Source: Nemertoderma westbladi (taxonomy: Eukaryota; Xenacoelomorpha; Nemertodermatida; Nemertodermatidae). From it: a stretch of 64,000 nucleotides of DNA. This document shows, in pieces, positions 41,818 to 53,940 of this stretch. The first letter of the stretch is position 1. Each line of letters begins with the position of its first letter. The notes beneath the pieces were generated by a model. It had not been told where the DNA came from and did no database searches. It saw only the letters and a program-made list of their open reading frames with translations. Location: assembly GCA_032718475.1 (NCBI GenBank), contig JAUCBJ010007936.1:62001-126000 (forward strand), written 5' to 3'. Made by a program: the position numbers and the translations under genes.

Positions 41818-43419
41818 TTATAAATAATAGAACCTGCCTGTTGCGTGATTAATTAAGGACGATATAGTTTGCTCGGTTTTTTTATTATTATTAGTGATTT
41901 TATTTAATATTGCCCATTTGTCTTTTATTGCAGTTGCATCATTTAGTTTTGATTTTATATATTTATTTTTTAGGTTTTTATTTAGTGAGTTAAATTTATT
42001 TCGAATTGTTTTATAGTCTGCAAAGTCACTTTCACTTTTTGAATGTCTCCACCTGATTAATTTTTGCTGTTTTTCAATATTTAGGGATGATAGTTCTGAG
42101 TTCCACCATAGTGATATGTTGTGCAAGTTGCTTTTGATATTATTGCTAGATCGTATGCATTTAGTTTTAATTGGTGCATGCTTATCATATATTTCATTTA
42201 ATTTATTTTCGAAGTTGTCGTAAACGTAATCTACATTGCTTGTAAAGTAATTATTCGTCCAGTCAATTTTACTAATTTCATTAAGAAAATCAGATTCAAT
42301 GAAATGTGATAGATCGCGGAATTTAACTGTAGAATATACTGGTTTCGTGTTTTGTGGTGGTTGTGAAATTACTTGTTTGGATTTCAGTACTATAAATTCG
42401 TGATCGGAAAAGTCAGCCGGAAATGTATTGCATTCAATATAGTTATCTGTATTATTTGAGGTGGTTATGAACATAAAGAGAGCTGGTTTTTGCTTTATAT
42501 CTAGTGGGGTGCTCGGTATTTAGGATTTGTAAGTTGTATGTCGTTAGTATTTCCAGGAATTGCTTGTTTTTATAATATGCGAGTAATTTTTTGATTGGGG
42601 GTCATATGTGGATTGAATATTAACATTAAAATCACCCATTAGAAGGTCATTTTGAGATGCATTGGTAGCATTCTCCATTTCCTCGGTCAGGTCATCCCAA
42701 ATATTATTAGCATGTGGTGGTATGTAGAATACACCTACTAGAGTATCGCCTATATTGATCCACAATGAGTCATATTTTTTATTTTCTTTCTTATAATTGC
42801 TTGTATTGCTTTTATTATTATTCGTTGTAGTGCTATTGTTCCCTATTTTAATATCCCCCCTTGTATTGTATTTAATGTGACTAGGTATGTAAAATAAGAC
42901 ACCTCCCCCTTTCTTCTTTCTCCTATCCTGCCTTTCAATGTTGTAACCTGATAATTGTATTGATTTTGATGCTATGTGGCGTGTTTCCGATATACTGATT
43001 ATTGTGTTAGTCGTTATTTTGGGGTCAGTTTGAAGAAGGTCTTTAATATCATTGTAGTGTTTCATGTGACTTAAAGCGTTAATATGAATAAATTTTATTT
43101 CGTTTGGATTATTGACTAGATACTGGCGTTATTGGTACATGTTGCTCCATAACGGCCCTTGAGGCAATATTACAGGCCCTGGATTTGGGTGAACGTCACC
43201 ACATTTTAGTAACATAATGTTAATTGTTAGGCTAATTATAATTAGTGTGTCGATGCCGGAGGTTATATATAAGTATGCAATGTACAGTATCAGTTTGGTT
43301 GCCTGAGTTGCGTTCATATATGCTCTATGAGTTCTATATGTTTTGTATATTTTTTTAAAAATTTGATATGTGAGTGATCCCTTAGAATTGTTTGAATATG
43401 TCAATGGATTCCACCACAC
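41818..43419 (-). pseudogene. LINE ORF2 5' half: 2A-like motif + AP endonuclease, RT missing
   Basis: Three minus-strand frames in order. 43419-43129 has a hydrophobic stretch and then LLKCGDVHPNPGP, a 2A-like ribosome-skipping motif, usual at the start of many CR1/L2-type ORF2 proteins. 43065-42544 has ISETRHIASKSIQLSGYNIE, DRRKKKGGGVLFYIP, VGVFYIPPHANNIW and LLMGDFNVN (endonuclease). 42474-41818 has FSDHEFIVLKS (endonuclease end) and a lysine-rich linker. The RT domain should follow but the sequence stops matching at 41818. At least two frameshifts or stops are present. The element was thus truncated at its 3' side, unlike the common 5' truncation of LINEs. Confidence 0.8.
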
Positions 43420-44273
43420 TGCGTTATATATAATAGCAAGAGTTAATTTAAAATTGTTTGAAAGTGCTGGCCTAGTATTATTACAGAAAACAAAAAGGGA
43501 TATTGAAATTATTAAAAAAGCAGAGCTAGAAAAAATATGAAAATATATTTCTGAATGAATAAATCGAGAGATTGATTTGTTGAAATCTTGCTATACAATG
43601 ATATTATTAGAAGTAAAGTATAACCACTGGAACAGGTGATATTGAATTTAAGATTTTGTCTTCGTGAAGTTTTATTTTGATGTAAGCGTAAGGGTAGTCT
43701 ATTATACTTATTCTGTCTTTGTCGTCTGCTGAGGAGGTTCAGTCGGGGTTGGGGGGCTGTAGTTGTTTTGCTGCGCAAAAAATGACTGTCACATGTTTGT
43801 TTTACCAATATGCATAAACATAGACACAACCCACTGAGCCTGGCCTTGGATATTCCATGCATATGTTTAACAATATTGTTCAAATAAAAATATATCAAAT
43901 AGAAGCATTTCATTAATGAATAAATTGCACGATTTATTAGGACTAGTGAATTGTATGTGAGAAAATACATTATCGTGCTCAGCCCGCTGAACTTTGACAT
44001 AACTACGATATATATGATATATAGGCTTAGTAATATATTGAACATAAAAACCGTGTAAATATTATATATATTCAATCGGAAGTTAAAACCCAAATGGGTA
44101 TTACGCAAAGAATTTACCTTCAGAGTTAAGCATAATTTGAAATACAGTAGGGCTAACGATACAAACCAGATAAAATCAAGTAGAAGGTACTTGAATGTTA
44201 TTAGTGCGAATTAAAAAAAGAAAAAAAATATATATATAATTGGATGTGGTACTCATTAGTTTGGACCTAATAT
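43420..44273. other. Inter-ORF region of the LINE
   Basis: AT-rich DNA between ORF1 and ORF2 of the minus-strand LINE. A 198-residue hydrophobic minus-strand frame (44108-43512) has no domain and I do not call it a gene. Confidence 0.4.
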
Positions 44274-45939
44274 TTATCCTTGGATATCATCTGGATTTAT
44301 AACTTGCAGTAGGTCTATTAGAGCCGATATCATACCTCGTTTCTTTGCGAGCGGATCAATCTGTACGGCCATTTGTCTGACGGTAGTGAGCGGTGGTGAT
44401 GGCGTGGGTAGTAGGGCAGATCGCGCAATGGTAGTTGATGCCTGGTTTGCCACGGGTATGACTGACGACTCTTGCGCTCGACCCGACGCTGAAGTAGGTG
44501 TAGGTCGTGGCAACAAACCAGGTCTCTCAACGACACAGCTATAAAGATCAGTAGGGAGTTGAGTGGATCTTTGTGTCTGTGAAGGCATTGTAGAGGTTGG
44601 TACGGGGCCATTGAAACGCGTCAGCTGGATTTTGTTTGGGTTAACGGCCCGAAACTCGAACAGGTGGTAGCGGATCGATCTCCCAAGCAGCGGAATAAAT
44701 CTCTCCTTAATATGTTTATCATCATACAGGTGTATCCTTGATATCGAATGGTGTCGGGCGACGCTGTTGTGCTATTCTTAGTAACCTGCTGTTTATTATG
44801 TATACATCTATGTCACGGCGGGGTAAAATCGATGATACAACGATTTCGACAGCCCCCCAGTGTTCCCTCGCAAGATCGATAGCCCTCGTAATATTATGTA
44901 CGACGCGTTGTTCCCCTCCATTAGTATCAATGTCGTTAGTACCCGAGTGCATGTATATACGGTTAATGTTTGGGTATTTCTTCGCAGCAACTTCTATGTT
45001 TATTAGTATATCTTTGGTAGTCGGAGTCACCATCATTTTGGCGTTGGTGTCGACCCGTGTTGTGTTGATGTAACGCCTATTACTATCCATCATGAGCAAG
45101 GTAGTACACTTGGTTTGTCTCTGTTTTGATACTTCCTTAAATGGTGGTTCAGTTGTAGGATGATCAACAGACTTTGTTATAGACTCTAATGCCTCGTCGG
45201 GTTGTACATGTACGGATGCGTCCATATTTCCGGTACTTGTAGCTACGGGTTCTTTATCTTCCGGTGTATCGATTTTGTTAACACTGCTACCAGTACCTAC
45301 TGTATCGATCGTTGCCATCGAAACTGGGGGTGGTGATCGATTGAAGATGGGATCGGTGGGTTTATCAGGACCAGCAGCAAGAGAAAAGATTGGTGATGAA
45401 GTGGTGTAATTATTTTCTTTGTTCTGTTGTAATTCTACAATTTCTTTGGACATACGTTTGATTAGGGCGCTATCGTACCATTGCGTTTGTTCTAGATTTA
45501 CGATTCTTTTCCCTAGATTATCTATCAAGTTGAATAGATCTGCATTCGACAGTTCATTTTGGGATGAAGTAGCCGTAGTATGTACCAGTACGTTGTCGTC
45601 ATATTGACTGGTTATAATAGGCCTACCGTATCCACTAGCAGAATCTGTATTAAAGACAACTGTATCATTATTTAGGCCAGCGTTAGTATCTCTCACCCCA
45701 TCCGTGGTGGCGATGTCAATTGGGGAGACTTGCGGTAGACTAAAGGAGCTGAATTGAAAATATTGAGATGAATTATTGGAGGCGGGTAGAATTGGAGTAG
45801 AGCTACCGGTTGTGGTGTGACTTCCGGCATGGCTAATGGTTGTCTCCTCCAGATCAATAGTTGAACCTTCCGCTTGTGGATTATGGTTTGGTCGTAGCGT
45901 AGATGTAGCGGGTCTGGTTTGTTTAGGGGTACGTATCAT
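44274..45939 (-). pseudogene. LINE ORF1 with SGNH-hydrolase domain, one frameshift
   Basis: Frame from 45939 (405 codons): a Thr/Ser-rich N-terminal half, a short coiled region (LIDNLGKRIVNLEQTQ, then MSKEIVELQQNKEN), and then an SGNH/GDSL-like fold with TLLMMDSNRRY (block I, residues about 281-290), MHSGTNDID (block III, 331-338), and SSILPRRD with INSRLLRIAQ. The catalytic-histidine block (YDDKHIKERF) is found in another frame just after the first frame ends, so a single-base shift lies near 44725. The second frame continues to 44274. Such esterase-like ORF1 proteins occur in CR1/L2-clade LINEs and are thought to bind membranes or lipids; RNA binding is assumed. Confidence 0.8.
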
Positions 45940-46102
45940 TGCGACGAATTGTTCAATACAACAATATGCAATATGTAGAAATCAAATCAAATATATAGTA
46001 TATACAGAATTCAGATAGGGCAGTATGAAGCCGTTACCGTACTGGTAGTCAGTAGTTAGTCCTCTACTGAACCGATCACTATGATGCTTTAACCATGATG
46101 CT

Positions 46103-46384
46103 TTGAATGAATTTAGCATTGGAGACATGCTAATAGTGGAATATGAAGGGTCTTTTTTTCCTGGGAAGCTTATAAGTATAGAGGGATCCGACTTCATGGT
46201 CTCCACAATGGTCCCTGCTGGGAGTTGGGTGAATTGGAAGTGGCCCAACTCTCAGCATGCAGAACAGTGTTTTTATCAAAGGGACAAGGTGAAAGAAAAT
46301 ATTCTGCAAGTGTACCCATGTAACAACCGGGGTGTGTACATGATCCCATCTATGCTGAAATATGTAGCCCAAGGAGAAATATAG
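46103..46384 (+). CDS. Small ORF with a barrel-like domain (hypothetical)
   Basis: A 93-residue frame: MNEFSIGDMLIVEYEGSFFP, then GKLISIEG, then WVNWKWPNSQHAEQCFYQ and VKENILQVYPC. The pattern of GD-x-hhVxYEGxxFPGxV followed by WKWPxxxD/H is one I associate with small SH3/Tudor-like tail domains on transposon-derived proteins in animals. That memory is not precise, and no other part of such a protein is next to it. It may be the last exon or a fragment. Confidence 0.4.
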   Translation: MNEFSIGDMLIVEYEGSFFPGKLISIEGSDFMVSTMVPAGSWVNWKWPNSQHAEQCFYQRDKVKENILQVYPCNNRGVYMIPSMLKYVAQGEI

Positions 46385-46580
46385 TCTGTGATAAATACTT
46401 AGGATTATGGAACATGTTTTGTCTATGTTTGCAATACGTCTTCATGACTTTATTAACTTCTTTATATAGAATCTTTTAGTGATGTTATTTTTTATATTTC
46501 AAAATGGAAAATGTTGCCTTTTCAATGACTGTCTAATGTATTTTTTTCCCAATGTTAACATGGGGTAAACAGAATAATCA

Positions 46581-46667
46581 TTCTAATTACCCCATGGGAC
46601 CTTCCATAGTCAGTTTGTTATAAGTTGAACATGTGTTTCTTTTTACCCCACTCGGGGGTAATTAGAA
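46581..46667. repeat. 13-bp perfect inverted repeat
   Basis: TTCTAATTACCCC (46581-46593) and GGGGTAATTAGAA (46655-46667), separated by 61 nt, with further GGGGTAA/TTACCCC words next to them. It is possibly a small MITE. Confidence 0.7.
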
Positions 46668-46779
46668 ACAAACAGAAGTTAAAAAAATCTCACCCATCCA
46701 TCATTATTTAATAGGTGGATGAGTGAGAGGTATGCATAATTAGAAAGCCAATATTTTAAACTACCAGTAACCAGCAAAG

Positions 46780-48450
46780 ACACATCCGGCTAATATCCGG
46801 ATAATATCCAGCTAAACCCCGCTAAACCCCGCTAGCTTGGTTTTTAGCGTTTTAATATCCAGCTAATAGCTGGATAATAGTATCCGGCAATTCTCTGGAG
46901 AAAATATCCACTAAATATCTGGAAAAAATCCTTGATTTAGCGTCACTTTAGCGTATGAATAAATTGACCTAATAAATCACGGGGTTTTAGCGCCACTTTA
47001 GCGTATAGAGGAGCTAAAACTAGCTGAGAGTAGCAGGATTTTAGCACCAATTTAGTCGCTAAATATAGATGTAAATAGCGGTGTTCTACCGACTAAGGAA
47101 TGGTGGGTGGAGACGTGGGGGGGGGGGGGGGGGGAGTTGTACTTACACAAATCCCATCTCGGCGAATTAATATCTCGTCTCATTGTTAAATTATTATGGT
47201 TAGGACTAAATATGAATTTTGGTTGCCGTCAGCAACCACTCCACCCCCCCCCCCCCCCCCCCCCTCTTTTCTGGATAGATGAGGCCATGTACGTACAGTA
47301 TTCCTCCATAACATATGTACAAACATCCCAGGAAGCTGAAGACATTCGCCAAAGATATTGAACATTGACATACAGTATGGTTACTTATTCAGTTTTCACC
47401 CATGATGTAATAATCTACAGTATGAGACAATGTTTAGATTACAGTAGGCCCTAGGTACAACATGCCGACATTACCAGTGAAATACCCCAATTAGCCAATT
47501 TGAAATTTTAAAATAATGTAATAATTGTAATCACTAGTTGAACGTAATTAAATATGAACCAACACATTCAATAATGATCGTTCACTTTTCATTCAGTTTT
47601 ACGTCCATTTATTTATATCAACAATACAGTCAGTACCTAAAATATGAACGATCATGGCACGATGTTTTCATTTTTATGAACTTTCACAAGTTTACCATAA
47701 TTAAAGCCATCCCAATGACGTTTTTGATAATTAAAATGATTTACAACATCCTAACAACCAACAACATCCCAACAACAAATATTAAACTGTCAAAAATTAA
47801 ACTGCATTTACATAAACCACCAACCCCAACCACCCGACACTACCTCAATTTGCAGAAAACTGAAATTATTGGATAGATATATGGTTTCTTGTCTTCGAAT
47901 AATCGATTAGAAACAGTTTACAATTTATTGTTTTTAATAAATTCATAATTATGAATTATCTAATATGATTGTAAATAAGATCAAATATATAGATTTTAAT
48001 AATCGAATTAATATTTTTTGATGATCGCTTAAAGTTATATAGGATACTCCTAAGTCTTAATGCATTATATATTCTCTTATTATACTCAAACGATTACATC
48101 TCAGTTTGTATGGAGTATTGTAGGTGTAGGGCCTGTAGGTGTAGGCATAGGGTAGGTATGGTAGGCTAACCACTCCAGCCCCCCCCCCCCCCCCCCCCCT
48201 CCTCTATCCAATGTGATTGGACAAAGCGAATTTTTTTTAACCTGGGCAGCTACAAATGCCGCTAAATCCACGCTAAAGTGCCGCTAAGGAACCGCTAAAA
48301 ACCGGATAATTATCCCGCTAAAAACACCGCTATAGCGGGGACCACTTTTACGGCGATTATCCGGATATTATCTTATGAAAATAGCGGGATATTAGCAGGA
48401 TGGTACATCCCGCTATTAGCGTGCTAATCGCTGGATATGTATTTGCTGGA
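46780..48450. mobile_element. Element with motif-dense ends (GCTAA / CCGGATA words)
   Basis: Two regions, 46785-47060 and 48245-48450, are packed with GCTAAA, TTAGCG, TATCCGG and CCGGATAA words on both strands. Between them lie about 1.2 kb of ordinary AT-rich DNA with poly-G/C runs at 47117, 47244 and 48179. Such clustered subterminal motifs are seen at ends of some DNA transposons, where transposase binds. I could not define exact terminal repeats or a target duplication. Confidence 0.45.
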
Positions 48451-48539
48451 TTTGCTAAATTTGCTATTTGCTACATTATATGACTGGCATGTCATCTCAG
48501 CAGTTAAGCAACTAATTATGTAAAAACCTTCTCTCTCCA

Positions 48540-49021
48540 GCTCATGTATGTCTGATTCATCCCATCACCCAACAGATTCCCGTGAGAGATACATGGGACT
48601 CTTTGCTCAAGACCACTAACTCCAAGGACGACTGGAACCACATCGACTGGCGTGGAGATATTAAACTGTCAGATTTACCATCCTCAAATATTGACAGCAA
48701 ACCATCTGATGAAGAATTTGCAACCTACTTCAAAAAACCTTTAAACCACATTCCATGTGACTGACATTATCTTCGATGTATCTCAAGACCCATCCACCCC
48801 TTGTCTTGACTCCCCTTTCTCTGATGACGAGGTTAACGAAGGCCTAAATAACCTAAAAGCAAATAAATCTGCAGGACATGATGGTATTGGTCCAGGTCTA
48901 CTCCACAGTCATCAGCGGTACTCTTTCCTAAACCTTGCCTTCCTTGATTGTGATTTTCCTACAAATTGGTATTTAAGCAAGAAGCAAGATTTCTTAATTT
49001 TCAAATGTGGGTGCGATAATT
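48540..49021 (+). pseudogene. LINE RT N-terminal fragment
   Basis: Two plus-strand frames: DEEFATYFKKPLNHIPCD, then after a shift PCLDSPFSDDEVNEGLNNLK and ANKSAGHDGIGPGLL. The order PFSxxEVxxxLxxLKxxKSxGxDGIxPxLL is the start of the RT domain in CR1/Jockey-type LINEs. It ends with a degraded FPTNWYLSKK and then meets the edge of the Penelope-like element. Confidence 0.8.
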
Positions 49022-49549
49022 TATTAGAAAGTAAGGATCACCTCCGGGGCTCCCCTCCTTCACTATTGAAAAACGCTTTGAAAAACGCGTATACGTAGAA
49101 AATTTCCAAATGAGTTCCAAATTGATCCATTCGCAGAACAAATCTCCCCGCACAATTCCCTCTAGCTAGACATATCCCGTCCCTCCACAAGCTTGCCTAT
49201 GCGTATACAGACAAAATCGAACATATCTATACTGTACCATTTGAAATAGTTATAAAAAACAAAATATTTTATGGGACGTCTATTCACATCCTTGACAGAA
49301 CTACCCCCCGTACAAAACCACCAATGCCTCTATCTAGACACATCCTGTCCCTGCCAATACGCACGCCTACGCGTATACGGAGAAAACGCACCCATATACT
49401 GTACACCAACTTGCACTCGTTATAAACCACCCCACTTACAAAGCCTCAATGATTCCACTCCCCTGCCGTCTCTATCCTATCCCTTCCTCCCCGTACCAAG
49501 AAAACGATCACAAAATATATATATTATGTATATAAATATACAGTATGAA
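49022..49549 (-). repeat. Penelope-like element, 3' pseudo-LTR copy
   Basis: 528 bp matching the two ends of 52568-53356. Both start TATTAGAAAGTAAGGATCAC and end ATTATGTATATA...ACAGTATGAA. This copy lacks about 260 bp, including the TTGGCTCTTTGTCAAGGC section. It lies directly after the coding region on the minus strand. Confidence 0.85.
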
Positions 49550-49582
49550 ATTAAACGGACCTGTGGGTGTTCATTCTCTCTC

Positions 49583-52568
49583 TCACACCCTGCTCAGTCT
49601 GACTCTCACACCCTGCTCAGTCTGACCAATGTAATATGCATCCGGGTGTAGGTCGCATGTTATCAAATACAACACATTAAAGGATGTACAATCAAAAGAC
49701 CCTGATACCTTCTCTCCCCATGGCGTTTCCTCCCTGTCCAAGATCCACGGGCAGGTCAAACACCTCGCCCGCCCGCAAGGCTTGTTCCCCTGCCACCCTG
49801 CCCTCTCTCGCTTCCTAACGAGAAGATTCTCCAACTTAAACCCCCTCTTCGCTGTCAAACCCACGGATAAATCCCATCGATTGAGAACCCCTCGTACTTC
49901 CTAACCACATCCCTAAATACCCCTTTCACTCCCACACTCACAGGCATAAAAACCCTCTGCTTGGCCGCACCAGCCCCTCCGTTGGGATCCGCCCTGCCCG
50001 GCTTGGCCCAGCTCTGGACCCCACGAATATCATTCAGGAAATCCAAAGGGTACCCCATAGCCCAGCAATCGGTCAAATACCTGTCTCTAGCTTTCCCAAA
50101 CTCCTCCCCTCCCCCGGTCAGTCTCCAGAATCTAGTAACCTGCCCCTTAACTATACCCTTAAGTACCCTATCATCGTGAAAACTACGGTAGGGTATCGGT
50201 AACTTGTTTGACAATGGCTTAAAATGCACTGCTGTAGATATCGACCTATCCCCCCTATTAAAAAGTAAGTCCAAATCTAAAAAAGTCGATTTCACGCTCG
50301 AAAATTCTACGGTAAATTTTATAGAGTCCTTACCAAACACAATCTCGCTAGCCCCATTATACTTATCCGTAATTAACTGTTTCTCCCTATGAGACAGGAC
50401 CTTCCCGAATATCCCCTCCCCGTCATCCACAAACGTCTTAAAATATGTCGCACCAAATAGTGTTATCAACCCTACATGTTCGTGAACCCGATTGACCGTC
50501 AATACCGCCATTGACTTCCCAGCTGGCCCCCCCCATAGCTAAAACTTTAATCAATAAATAGAATTTCCCAAAAGCACAAAAATAGGTGTGAGATATAACA
50601 AATAACAGTAGTGCATTAATCTGTCCTAAGGTGTATCCCGCCGCGTCCAATATATCAGGGTTCTCGTTGATTGTTGTCGTTATCGCTTGGGTCGCCAGGG
50701 AATGGTCAACAGACGGGTACATATCCATCACGTCCAGCGCCATAAAGGTGACCTCATCGTGCGGATCCCTCGGCAACTGCCGTCGAGCAGCTGCCGAGTC
50801 CGGCACGAAATGGGACATTCTCTCCAACAGGGGCTGGATAAGTGTATTTAGTAGCTGAGCTGGCCTCTCCGATACCGTTCCCGTTGCTGATATAATCAAT
50901 CTCGCCTTGGGGACCCTCACCCCCCCACCCCAGTCTATCCATACCGAGGGATCTTTATGGTCCTTAAATAGGGTAAAAACGTAACCCAAAGCTGGGCGCT
51001 TCACTACCAGGTACTCTCGTAATGCAGCATCCCCTATGCTATGTTCTCGTAGTAGGCGTTTCAACCGGGCTACATACTTGTTTGTTGGGTCACGCGGCAA
51101 CTCCTCGTATATGGATTCGTCCCCCAGGGCCCTCTTTATTTCCCGCTCCTTTATCCCTGCATCGATAACAACCACATCTAGATTCGATGCTCTCTTCGGT
51201 AGCGTAGCCACCTTCTCCGCCGCGCGGTGCAGTTTGCTAATAAAAGATTCTAAAACGGGGTCGGTATACAGTCACGCTACATACCGAGCCTTAAAGGGAA
51301 TGGAATAGGGAATATAGTTTAGCTCCCCTCTCAACGCATCCAGTCCGTCGTTCCCCGATAGAAACGGGTGTACCCTCGCTCCCGGCTCCTGAGTTCTGTC
51401 ATCCCGAATCAAGCGTCGGTACCCTAAACTCCTCATCGGAGTCTGGTCCCCTCCTCCCGCATACCTATCATCCCTACGTCGGCTCGACTTCCGCTGCCCT
51501 GCAGCTCGTCGACTCCACTGGACAAGTTCCTCGCGACGCTCCTAGTCAGAAAAACATCCGATAATATCGGCGTTGAGACTCGCGGACATCCCCCTTCCCC
51601 GTCTGGGGAAACCGTTGCCCCCCCCCCCCCTCCACCCCACCCCCACTCCCCCTTAGGTTCTCATGAAACCCCCCTCTATCCCCATAAACTGCAGATAACG
51701 ACGAATGCCGCGGTGTGGCTCCACCCACGTTGAATGAGATAACGGTCCCATCCGGCTCCAACCCGCCAGTGGGTGAGGCCCCGTTTCCGGGCCTAAACTC
51801 TGCGGTAGCCTCCTCGCTCTGTTTCCTACGTATGTGGTTCCTGATCCTCGAACCCAGCCTCGAGATCGCTGTGTGTGTCTCAATTAACTCGTTTTGCCCG
51901 CCGACTGGTGTCGGTACAAACCCAAAGCCCAGCCCCAGTACCCCGAGCAGTTCCTTTCCAACCTCCTTGGAAGAAAGGTTAACAACGCAGGTGGTTGCTG
52001 GCTTACGAACCTTCCCGTACAGCCCGTCTCCCAAATGATCGCCCACTCCCCACCCCGGGATTCCATGGGGAGACCCTGGTGGGTGGACCATCGAACCCAA
52101 CGATGCGAGCTTCTTCTCATGGATCCGTTTCCTGTCCCTCGACTCCCAAATCGCTATCCGGTCCGACCATCCCATAACGAACCTAAATAAAGCAGGCCAA
52201 TCCACTCCCCCCATGTTGTTCCAGTCGTTCACTTGGATGAAGCGGAGTATGCGGTTAAAGGTGTTCCCCCAGCAGTTCCAAACGTGCTGAAGACGCCCGT
52301 ACAACTCTCCTATATCCCTGGTTAGCGCTCCCGTAACGTACGCCTTTGCCAGGTCCCAGTGCTTCCTGCACCCTAGGGTATAGATTTCCTTGAGGTACTT
52401 CGGTACGAGTTTACCCTTCCTACAGTTCCTAAGAAATTTAAGCATCAACGGTATCCTAATTAATTTCTGTTTCAGCCTGAACAAATTGCGGATGTCGTAA
52501 GTTGCCCCATTGCTAAGATTAAATGTTAGAATGTAACGACACACCGACTTAAGGGGATTTTGGTACAT
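49583..52568 (-). pseudogene. Penelope-like element: RT and GIY-YIG endonuclease, frameshifted
   Basis: Minus-strand frames in order. 52568-51546 is the N-terminal region with LSSKEVGKELLGVLGLGFGF. The frame from about 51538 to 50438, with one TGA at about 51272, gives IKERE, YVFTLFKDHK, PKARLIISATGTVSERPAQL, and FMALDVMDMYPSVDHSLA (RT motif A), ending at IKVLAMGG. 50511-49855 contains FKTFVDDGEGIF (RT motif C, Asp pair), FLDLDLLF and FKPLSNKLPIPYRSFHDD. 49864-49583 has CLTCPWIL, FNVLYLITCDLHPDAYYIGQ (GIY-YIG fold) and ends early. A 23-bp tandem duplication (TCTCACACCCTGCTCAGTCTGAC, near 49578-49624) shifts the GIY-YIG frame. Penelope RTs are related to telomerase and prime at nicks made by the endonuclease. 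Confidence 0.9.
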
Positions 52569-53356
52569 ATTAGAAAGTAAGGATCACCTCCGGGGACTCC
52601 CTTCCTTCACTATTGAAAAACGCTTTTATTTACGATCGATTTCGAGCTCTTGGCTCTTTGTCAAGGCAATCCGTTCAATTACAAATATATTTACAGCATC
52701 ATTAGGATTATAGATTAGTTACCGGTATTTATATACATAGGATAGTACAAAGGGAAGGCACCATACACATGTACCTGTGTCCCTGTCCCTCCACCGATGC
52801 AGGAATGCATAAGCATCTCCAGTAGCCTAGGCCTAGCTCTATATCGTACTCCCCCCCCCCCCCCCCCCCTCGTCCATACGCCAAATTGCCTACACGTATA
52901 CTTAGAAAATTTCCAAATGAGTTCCAAATTGATCCATTCGCAGAACAAATCTCCCCGCACAATTCCCTCTAGCTAGACATATCCCGTCCCTCCACAAGCT
53001 TGCCTATGCGTATACAGACAAAATCGAACATATCTATACTGTACACCATTGGAAATAGTTATAAAAAACAAAATATTTTATGGGACGTCTATTCACATCC
53101 TTGACAGAACTACCCCCCGTACAAAACCACCAATGCCTCTATCTAGACACATCCTGTCCCTGCCAACACGCACGCCTACGCATATACGGAGAAAATGCAC
53201 CAATATAGTGTACACCAACTTGCACTCGTTATAAACCACCCCACTTACAAAGCCTCAATGGTTCCACTCCCCTGCCGTCTCTATCCTATCCCTTCCTCCC
53301 CGTACCAAGAAAACGATCACAAAATATATATATTATGTATATATATACAGTATGAA
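52568..53356 (-). repeat. Penelope-like element, 5' pseudo-LTR copy
   Basis: 789 bp matching 49022-49549, with the extra internal 260 bp. It contains a C run of 19 (52851-52869). On the minus strand TTGACAAAGAGC-CAAGA-GCTCGAAAT resembles a decayed hammerhead-ribozyme core (a stem-loop followed by GAAA), which is common in Penelope pseudo-LTRs, but the CUGAUGA box is not intact. The ORF start lies at its inner edge. Confidence 0.8.
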
Positions 53357-53940
53357 TTCGTTCTAATTTATAAGCCAAACAGAACAACCAAAACAATAAA
53401 TCCGATTTGGCTTCCTAAGCTTCTTAATATGAGAGTGGGTGATTTAACACTCGGCGTTCACCTTTGTCATAGAAATACAAGCAGATTGCTGGGCAAACAA
53501 TGTCGAATGTGAGAATATTTCAATATGCAAAAAAATGGGTGTGGTATATTAATTGCCCTTATGTCGAAACCTTGATCTTGCGCTGGTTTAAGCCAGCGAA
53601 ATTACTACTGCGCTACTTTCACTACCGCCATCTGCCTGCTGACCCGCTACTTTCAAATAACTGCCCAGCGTAGAATAGTCTAAAGTATTCCTAATTCACC
53701 CAAACCTACTCTCCGCTATGCAGCGTACAAGCTCTTAATTTTATTCTAAACGCTAAAGTAAATTACAGTGTCTCAAAATACAGAGTTGCGTACTATTTAC
53801 TAAGTATTCCAGAATTTGTATTACTAATTTATTGCATTACTGAGTTATACTAGCAACAGCCTAAATACTGTATTATTTGACCTAACAGCAATTGACAAGC
53901 ATAAACTTAGAAATAGAAAACAATCAAGAGAATAGCGCCT
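53357..53940. other. Gene-free stretch
   Basis: AT-rich spacer between two Penelope-like elements. No coding frame or repeat is recognised. Confidence 0.5.

Noticed and set aside
43512-44108. 198-codon hydrophobic minus-strand frame
   Set aside because: AT-rich composition gives Ile/Leu/Tyr-rich frames by chance. It lies between LINE ORF1 and ORF2 and has no motif.
47107-47371. ORFs through the poly-G and poly-C runs
   Set aside because: Their length depends on homopolymer codons. No domain is present on either strand.
52620-52680. A working hammerhead ribozyme in the pseudo-LTR
   Set aside because: A stem-loop followed by GAAA is present but the CUGAUGA box is not, so I only mention it as a possible relic.
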